A DNA stretch of 34,565 nt. Source: a virus. The translations under genes and the position numbers were made by a program. Positions 29,458 through 34,565 of this stretch are shown here, piece after piece. Below the pieces are notes generated by a model that saw only the letters and a list, made by a program, of their open reading frames with translations, was not told the DNA's origin and did no database searches. The stretch covers positions 1 to 34,565 of the IMG/VR virus record IMGVR_UViG_3300030098_001209. The stretch is one strand, 5' to 3'. How positions within the stretch are numbered: the first letter of the stretch is position 1; each line of letters starts with the position of its first letter.

Positions 29458-29621
29458 TTGTTACGCCACTCTCGCCAAGCGATGCGGGCGCGGATCACCA
29501 CTATAATAAGAGTGACGCAGACGATGCCAAATTGCATTGTCTCTTGGACGGTGTGCAGCCAAAGCGGGAGACTGAGCGCGGGCGCCGCGACGGCGGCGTC
29601 AATGGCAATGCGTTCCTTCAT
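29454..29621 (-). CDS. T7-type class II holin-like protein, 55 aa
   Basis: ATG at 29621 lies three bases after the upstream stop, and TGA at 29454 overlaps the lipoprotein start (ATGA). It encodes MKERIAIDAAVAAPALSLPL, WLHTVQETM, then a membrane span FGIVCVTLIIVVI and a basic amphipathic end (RARIAWREWRNK). The AAPxxx-hydrophobic N-terminus, single strong span and basic tail resemble the T7 gp17.5 holin. It would give this phage two holin candidates. Confidence 0.65.
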   Translation of the reverse strand: MKERIAIDAAVAAPALSLPLWLHTVQETMQFGIVCVTLIIVVIRARIAWREWRNK

Positions 29622-29624
29622 AAT

Positions 29625-29957
29625 TCACTCACCGTTAATTTTGTCGTCGAGCATACGGTCGTCGCCAACGACGCGCCTAAGATCGTGTCCGCTAATTTTT
29701 GACGAGGGTATGTATTGCCACGTCCGGCCCCATTTCCCTTGCCGCTCGAAAATGGTTTCTTTGATGCCGATATGAATAATGGTAACCTTGTCGCCGTCTA
29801 AAATACAGGTGTCCATTGGTTCAAAGCCGGGCGTTAGTTTCCACTTGATCGCCGCAATCAAATCGCTCGACCAATCGCGAATGGCGAGGCCGACTGTCAC
29901 AGTAATTATGAAACCGACCCACGCCAGCCATCCTTGCGGAATTTCGATTTCAGGCAT
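29625..29957 (-). CDS. Membrane-anchored small virion/lysis-module protein, 110 aa
   Basis: One N-terminal membrane span (GWLAWVGFIITVTVGLAIRDW) is followed by a soluble beta-rich domain (DGDKVTIIHIGIKETIFERQ, WGRTWQYIPSSKIS). Proteins of this shape recur near lysis genes in marine podovirus-like genomes; the function is unknown. The fold recalls the beta domain of mechanosensitive-channel proteins, without clear homology. Confidence 0.7.
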   Translation of the reverse strand: MPEIEIPQGWLAWVGFIITVTVGLAIRDWSSDLIAAIKWKLTPGFEPMDTCILDGDKVTIIHIGIKETIFERQGKWGRTWQYIPSSKISGHDLRRVVGDDRMLDDKINGE

Positions 29958-29993
29958 TTATTTTAACCTTTTGCAGCCCGAGCGCGTGTTTAT

Positions 29994-30539
29994 TTACTTG
30001 ATCGCCCCGCTTTGGGTTGCGGCATACCAGAGCCAGTACCCAATAAGGGCCGCACAAAAAAGTACACCGACCCCTTTTCCAATTTCAGTCAAGATCCGCT
30101 TGTTGCGCTCTTGACGTTCAAGCTCAGCTTCGCGAGCGGCGGCCTCGCGTTTTTTCTTTGCCGCAATCGCTATCTTTTGGCGTTCAATAATGTTGTCCCA
30201 GGTATCTTCTCCGAATCTGGCATTGAGTGCCTTGCGAAGTGAGTTCAGTGCTTCTTCATGCTCCTCGTGCTGGACCTGTGCCCGTGTGGCCCCGGCTAAA
30301 GTAGTCTCGTCATCGACAGAACCGTCCTGCTTTCCAAGTCGGCTCTCAACAACTTTCTCATTGTGCGACCGCTCTTCGACCGCTTTTTTGTTTTTATTTA
30401 CTTCCGAATTTGAGTTGAAGATCGCGTCCAGATGTCCACCGATTGCCGAGAGGTCGTCGGCAGTTTCGAGGGCGCTCTTGCAAGCGCTGATCGCCACTTT
30501 GGCGGCAGAGTAAGATGCAGCGAGAGTTACGGGGTCCAT
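29994..30539 (-). CDS. Coiled-coil membrane protein, spanin-like candidate, 181 aa
   Basis: The N-terminus MDPVTLAASYSAAKVAISAC is a pattern frequent in marine phage proteins of unknown function. Residues 110-148 are a charged coiled coil (AAKKKREAAAREAELERQER), and residues 155-173 form one membrane span (VGVLFCAALIGYWLWYAA). A coiled coil beside a membrane span suggests an inner-membrane spanin or internal virion protein. The upstream gap 29958..29993 shows nothing. Confidence 0.7.
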   Translation of the reverse strand: MDPVTLAASYSAAKVAISACKSALETADDLSAIGGHLDAIFNSNSEVNKNKKAVEERSHNEKVVESRLGKQDGSVDDETTLAGATRAQVQHEEHEEALNSLRKALNARFGEDTWDNIIERQKIAIAAKKKREAAAREAELERQERNKRILTEIGKGVGVLFCAALIGYWLWYAATQSGAIK

Positions 30540-30556
30540 CGCGTCGCCTCACTGCG

Positions 30557-30883
30557 TTACGGCTTCGTCGGCCACGGGTCCGACGAGCCATCATCACCAC
30601 GATCAAACGCATACCATTGCGAAATGAAGGTTACTGCATTTGACGTGTTGGCCGGGAGGTTCCGCAATGATGTCCGATACGCACTCATCGCATCTGTCAT
30701 CGTCACATCACTTAAAGCATAAAAATCTGTTTCAGCCAGCCGCGCATTCCGCTCAAGGCGCAATTCAGCTAAAGCGCGGTCATTTGCGGCCGCGTCCCAC
30801 GCCGTCTTGAGAGCGTTGGTTGCTGTTTCTTCAGCGTCAGAAAGTGCAATGACTTCACCGTTGCTGATTTTCGTTCTTGCCAT
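30557..30883 (-). CDS. Tail-fibre assembly chaperone-like protein, 108 aa
   Basis: The central motif ELRLERNARLAETDFYALSD and MSAYRTSLRNLP match Phage_tail_APC-type chaperones (RNRxLxxTDWxxLxD...YRxxLRDLP). Such proteins fold or attach tail fibres and are encoded directly after the fibre gene, as here. The C-terminus ends DDGSSDPWPTKP. Confidence 0.8.
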   Translation of the reverse strand: MARTKISNGEVIALSDAEETATNALKTAWDAAANDRALAELRLERNARLAETDFYALSDVTMTDAMSAYRTSLRNLPANTSNAVTFISQWYAFDRGDDGSSDPWPTKP

Positions 30884-30894
30884 AATGATCTCCT

Positions 30895-32037
30895 CTAGCT
30901 CGTTGAGAGTCCAAGCACGGTAACTGTGCCTTCATTAACAAAATTGCTGCCGCCGCTATTGAACAACTTAAAAGCATTGAACGCTGCGAGGGTTTTATGT
31001 CGCCCAGCAATTGAGCATGACAGTTGGACTGATCCGGAAGTTGTAGAAGTTTGGCAAGTTCCGGTGTAGGAATTTTCAGTCCCAGTCATTGCTTTAAACA
31101 AGAGAAAATCCATATGCGTCGGATTCCCGTCAGAGTTTGACAGCACGAAATTGGCTGTATCTTCACCTCCGATATTTAGTGGCCCGTTCCGGACGGCGTT
31201 GCCGTTGACGCTTGAAAGATGGTTAGAGCTTGTGTCATAGCTCGGCGAACTGCCGGTGTCCGCAGACAACTGCATGTTTATATTTTCGCCAGCTCCGCTA
31301 TTTATTCCGTTGACCACAACGCGAAATATTGTGTGATTCGTTAAATCTTTAAATTCGATTGAACTTGGCGTTCCACTTACTGTCGTATGCTGAACGACTG
31401 ACCAGATGCCGCCAGCTGCGGCCCATTTCAAACCTGACGCTTGACTGCTATCGGCGGTTAAAACGTGGTCGTTTGTGCCTGCGGCGAGTTCAACGGGGTC
31501 TGTGGCGCCGTCACCAACAACAATGCTGCCTTTTGCTAAAGCACTCATTGCTGTGATTGCGCCAGTCCCACTCCCCAATAATATGCCGCCATCAGTCAAA
31601 GTTGACGCGCCCGTACCGCCATCTGAAACCGGCACGTCGAGGCCGCCGGCGCGATAAATAGCGTTACCCTCAACAGCAAGGTCACCCGCTCCAGATCGTG
31701 AAAGCGTCGTGTCGCTTGCAGCACCAATATTTACTGCTGTGAATTGTGGGCTGTCGCCGGTTCCCAATCCTAAATTTGTCCTAGCCGTCGCGGCGTCACT
31801 CGCGCCAGTCCCACCGTCGGCGACCGCGAGGTCGGTGATGCCCGTGATGCTGCCGCCGTCAATGTTGATTGACGCCAGGGCCGTAGTACCGGAGACCACG
31901 TCGGCAGTATGACTCATTAATGCGCGGATCGCGTTGTTAATATTTGATGGTGGGCAGGCCTCATCTATATTAATAGAATCTATGTCGGTATTGCTGGCGC
32001 TTGTAGCGCTGTAGTCGGTCCATGAAGTTTTTGCCAT
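30895..32037 (-). CDS. Tail fibre / receptor-binding protein, 380 aa
   Basis: The N-terminus (DIDSINIDEACPPSNINNAI) is a conserved virion-attachment segment of phage fibres. Residues 70-190 include repeated DGGTGAS and GxGTGDSPQF motifs typical of fibrous beta shafts. The C-terminal 180 residues form a beta-rich domain with paired Cys (GTCQTSTTSGSVQLSCSIAG), likely the receptor-binding tip. It decides host range. A matching chaperone follows. Confidence 0.88.
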   Translation of the reverse strand: MAKTSWTDYSATSASNTDIDSINIDEACPPSNINNAIRALMSHTADVVSGTTALASINIDGGSITGITDLAVADGGTGASDAATARTNLGLGTGDSPQFTAVNIGAASDTTLSRSGAGDLAVEGNAIYRAGGLDVPVSDGGTGASTLTDGGILLGSGTGAITAMSALAKGSIVVGDGATDPVELAAGTNDHVLTADSSQASGLKWAAAGGIWSVVQHTTVSGTPSSIEFKDLTNHTIFRVVVNGINSGAGENINMQLSADTGSSPSYDTSSNHLSSVNGNAVRNGPLNIGGEDTANFVLSNSDGNPTHMDFLLFKAMTGTENSYTGTCQTSTTSGSVQLSCSIAGRHKTLAAFNAFKLFNSGGSNFVNEGTVTVLGLSTS

Positions 32038-32051
32038 GATTTCCTCGTTGA

Positions 32052-34214
32052 TTAAGGCATAATTGAGTTGACCGCGTCGGCGGCACGTCGAATGTTGCGT
32101 TGGGGGATACTGTCGCGGCCTGTATCGACCCCGGCAGTTGCAGTCGCGCCAAGCGGCGCACTACTCAAACGGTTAGCGTATGCAAGGGTTTTTGCGTACC
32201 CGCCGCCGCCAGCGTCGCCGATAATCGGCAGACCCTTCCCAAGTGCAGTGACCCTAGCAACAAGCCCGCCTGATCCTAAGTCTCGGAACAGTCGGGCGAT
32301 TAAATGTCCAGAGCCGGACGGGTTCATCTTCATTTCCGCCGGGATTGTTCTTGCCACTCGTCCGGCAAATTTCCGTATTGCTTCGCGTTCTTTCTGGTTG
32401 AACATTAAATTGGCGAGGGATTTATTCTTCTCAAAAAAGTCGAAATAATTTTTGACGATTGCGGTTCTAGTTGTTTCCGCCTTGCCCCTCATATTTGCGT
32501 TTGTGAACATACGATAGATCGCCGCGTCTTTTATAAGGCCGATCTCCTCGCTGTCTTTGCCAAAGATATTCTGGACTCTTTTAACCAGTTCGATTGTTTC
32601 TTTTTTGGGGCCGGACTTTGCTACATTAACAAAAAAATTCACGACATTTTCTGGAGTCTCCCCAGAAAGAATTGTTCCTAATTTTCTCCCCGCCAAATCA
32701 GGGACGCCAAAACGATCTTTTGGACCCTCGAAAAACTTTTTCTTATACTCGGCCCAGGCCTTATTTCCCTGCTTAACGATAGCGAGAGTGTTAGGGTCGC
32801 CGTGGACTAATCCTTTTGTGATTGCGTCATCAATCGCTAAGTCCAGACGCGATTTCATTTCAATAATCAGGGCTTGTTCTTCGCCCGAGTCTGGCCCCTT
32901 CAAACTGTTTATTCTTGTCTGCAATGAGCGCCGAAAGTCATCGACAACTGCATAATCGGCGCGACTCATGCGCCCCTCTTTAAGATTTTTTCTTGTGCGC
33001 CGTAGCCTTTGCATTACTTGTTTGCCGTGTGGCATCAAATTGATCATTTGAGTGCGGAGACCGCGCTCACCAGGGACGGCCAAAAGGTTTTCAATGCCAT
33101 TTAGCAAGGTACGGCCTGTAACAAATGCGGGGTTCTCTCGTACCGCCGTACGTTTCGCTTCCATTGCGGCGGCGGCGGAAGCGCCCTCGGCTGCCTCACG
33201 CTTAATTAACGAATCTTGTATTTGTGACCCAATAACATTCGGTGTGTCGGGGGCGAATCCTGACCCTTGACCAATTTGCGCCTGTAGCGCCTCGGCTTCT
33301 TTTTCTATTGCCGCCATTTGACGGTCGTCAGCGGCCCTCATTACATCAGTAGCACGTTCGCCATAAGACCCCGTCCCTTCGCGCATCATTGCCTCAGTTT
33401 CGAGGTCTGCACGGCTTCCAGTTTGTTGGCCCCTTGTCAGTGGAATACTGCCGGTATCAGGACGTGTCCCCCGCATTACTCGTTGCAAAGCGTCCTCATT
33501 CCCCGACGAGGCGGCGGCAATAATTGCTTGCAGACGTGCCGGTTCGAGCGGTTTCTTTAGGCCCGACCATATTTTTTGAAGGCCGCGCTTTCCAACTTTT
33601 AATAACGGCGGCATAGCTGCTTCGGCAAGCCCGCCGACCGTACTAACTGCTGCCACGTCTTGAACATCAACGGGGCTTTCGTTGGGCGTTTTCCCGCCAA
33701 ATGCAGTTGTCGCCAATTCACGCAAAGTTTCGGCGGCCCCGTATGTCAACGCCCCTAAACCCAAACGTGTCAGGAACCCAGCGCCGCCCGATAAAATACT
33801 CGGAATAATGTAGGAACCCGTTTCAGCAATAAAATCATTCAAATCTTGCGCTGACATTCCGGCTTTGTTGACGACAAACTGTTTGCCGTCTAAAGAAATT
33901 ATCGGCTCTTTTGTATTTACATCTTGAAATAACTCAACACGGTCTGGAAACGAACTCGCAATAATTCGAGCCTTTTCCCACGGCTCACCTGTCGCCATTA
34001 GTTTAAGATCAGTTCCCAGCCGATCATACCACGGCACAGTATTTTGTGCCGTAATCTCGGGAAGGTCCGACGGCGCCTCAATTATTTCTGGCGGCGTGTA
34101 ACTAAGGTCAACGATACTGGCGCCTTGGTTTGGGGTTGCACTATTCGGTGCCGCGTTTCGCTGGCCTTCTGCCCCGCCAACGTCGACTATGTTATATTTA
34201 GGTTTGTCTGACAT
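32052..34214 (-). CDS. Large internal virion / DNA-ejection protein, 720 aa
   Basis: Residues 1-60 are disordered and polar. Residues 130-165 contain a hydrophobic Gly-rich segment (IIPSILSGGAGFLTRLGLGA) able to enter membranes. Residues 200-600 are helical and charged with Ala, Gln and Arg (EKEAEALQAQIGQ; VMQRLRRTRKNLKEGRMS). The C-terminus is basic. This fits podovirus ejection proteins that form a channel through the host envelope. It is the largest tail-module protein after the polyvalent protein. No lytic transglycosylase motif is visible. Confidence 0.75.
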   Translation of the reverse strand: MSDKPKYNIVDVGGAEGQRNAAPNSATPNQGASIVDLSYTPPEIIEAPSDLPEITAQNTVPWYDRLGTDLKLMATGEPWEKARIIASSFPDRVELFQDVNTKEPIISLDGKQFVVNKAGMSAQDLNDFIAETGSYIIPSILSGGAGFLTRLGLGALTYGAAETLRELATTAFGGKTPNESPVDVQDVAAVSTVGGLAEAAMPPLLKVGKRGLQKIWSGLKKPLEPARLQAIIAAASSGNEDALQRVMRGTRPDTGSIPLTRGQQTGSRADLETEAMMREGTGSYGERATDVMRAADDRQMAAIEKEAEALQAQIGQGSGFAPDTPNVIGSQIQDSLIKREAAEGASAAAAMEAKRTAVRENPAFVTGRTLLNGIENLLAVPGERGLRTQMINLMPHGKQVMQRLRRTRKNLKEGRMSRADYAVVDDFRRSLQTRINSLKGPDSGEEQALIIEMKSRLDLAIDDAITKGLVHGDPNTLAIVKQGNKAWAEYKKKFFEGPKDRFGVPDLAGRKLGTILSGETPENVVNFFVNVAKSGPKKETIELVKRVQNIFGKDSEEIGLIKDAAIYRMFTNANMRGKAETTRTAIVKNYFDFFEKNKSLANLMFNQKEREAIRKFAGRVARTIPAEMKMNPSGSGHLIARLFRDLGSGGLVARVTALGKGLPIIGDAGGGGYAKTLAYANRLSSAPLGATATAGVDTGRDSIPQRNIRRAADAVNSIMP

Positions 34215-34216
34215 GA

Positions 34217-34565
34217 TTATGGACCGGGCTTTAAGTATTTTGGCTTGCCGCTAACTAAGACGACCATTCCCGTGTAATTTTTTGGCGATGCGTTTAATTC
34301 GGCCACAGTCGCGAATGTGGGGATCATCGGGCCGACGGTTCTATCAAGACGCCGCGCAACCTCTCGCCAAGCCTCGCTGGCAGAAACATTCTGGAAACCT
34401 TTCTTTGTTATCTGCTCTCTCAAAACGTCCGCATATATTTGTTTCCCGATATAATCACGTTTCATACGCTGCATAATTAGAGCGTTCCCGGCCTCTGTGT
34501 TTCGCATCCCAGGAACCATATTTTGGTAGTTTCTAAAATCAGGGTCGGTCATCGGTCCCATACCC
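34217..34565 (-). CDS. Virion-associated protein crossing the circular junction (C-terminal part)
   Basis: This is the C-terminal part of the 369-residue protein that starts at 860. The frame is continuous across the circular junction: base 1 equals base 34467 and the codon phase agrees. The methionine at 34561 is internal, not the start. The C-terminal region has a short helical part followed by a small beta-rich end (TGMVVLVSGKPKYLKPGP) and stops with TAA just before the 720-residue ejection-like protein. It is probably a late virion component. Confidence 0.75.
   Translation of the reverse strand, partial: GMGPMTDPDFRNYQNMVPGMRNTEAGNALIMQRMKRDYIGKQIYADVLREQITKKGFQNVSASEAWREVARRLDRTVGPMIPTFATVAELNASPKNYTGMVVLVSGKPKYLKPGP
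34467..34565. repeat. Terminal direct repeat (circular assembly overlap), right copy
   Basis: This is the exact second copy of bases 1..99. Removing one copy gives a circle of 34,466 bp in which the virion-protein gene at the junction stays in frame. Confidence 0.9.

Overview
The window is the complete genome of a temperate, short-tailed (podovirus-like) double-stranded DNA phage, assembled as a circle. The first 99 bases (1..99) recur exactly at 34467..34565, so the true circle is 34,466 bp and one gene crosses the window ends. All genes I accept lie on the minus strand, so transcription runs from high to low coordinates. Most neighbours are joined by ATGA, TAATG or TGATG start/stop overlaps. 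The host is probably an alphaproteobacterium, possibly marine. This is inference from the moderately GC-rich sequence, a GTA-type 3TM holin, a DUF6362-like protein, and an attP core that copies the 3' half of an initiator tRNA-Met. No RNA polymerase, DNA polymerase or tape-measure gene is visible.

Layout in transcription order. (1) 27.5-27.3 kb: attP (tRNA-fMet 3' half inside an imperfect inverted repeat) and a strong terminator that closes the late operon. (2) 27.1-23.2 kb: small hypothetical genes, a tyrosine integrase, a winged-helix-like regulator flanked by paired TGGT-N5-ACCA sites, and an S24 (CI/LexA-type) repressor. (3) 23.2-17.5 kb: early and replication operon, with a small membrane protein, HTH protein, DUF6378 protein, Hjc-like resolvase, DNA methyltransferase, RecB-like exonuclease, ssDNA-binding protein and primase-helicase. 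(4) 17.5-16.2 kb: a repeat-rich intergenic region, a protein with an SSB-like tail, a DUF6362-like candidate late regulator, then a sigma70-like promoter and an intrinsic terminator directly before terS. (5) 16.2-4.6 kb: packaging and head genes (terS, a tRNA/tmRNA-like element, terL, a Pro/Ala-rich protein, a large modular polyvalent protein, portal, scaffold, SU10-type capsid, adaptor). (6) 4.6-0 and 34.5-30.5 kb: tail hub, repeat-rich tail protein, internal or ejection proteins, tail fibre and its chaperone. (7) 30.5-27.5 kb: lysis and accessory genes (spanin-like, holins, lipoprotein, nuclease, SleB-type endolysin, zinc-ribbon protein).

How it may work (inference): integrase recombines attP with the host tRNA-fMet gene, and the S24 repressor and the winged-helix protein decide lysogeny. 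The early operon copies DNA with a primase-helicase, an SSB and recombination nucleases. Late expression may need readthrough of the terminator in the terS leader, an arrangement like lambda Q/pR'/tR'. The most unusual items are a polyvalent protein of 866 residues, whose modules are separated by near-identical linker repeats, and a 97-nt tRNA/tmRNA-like element between terS and terL.
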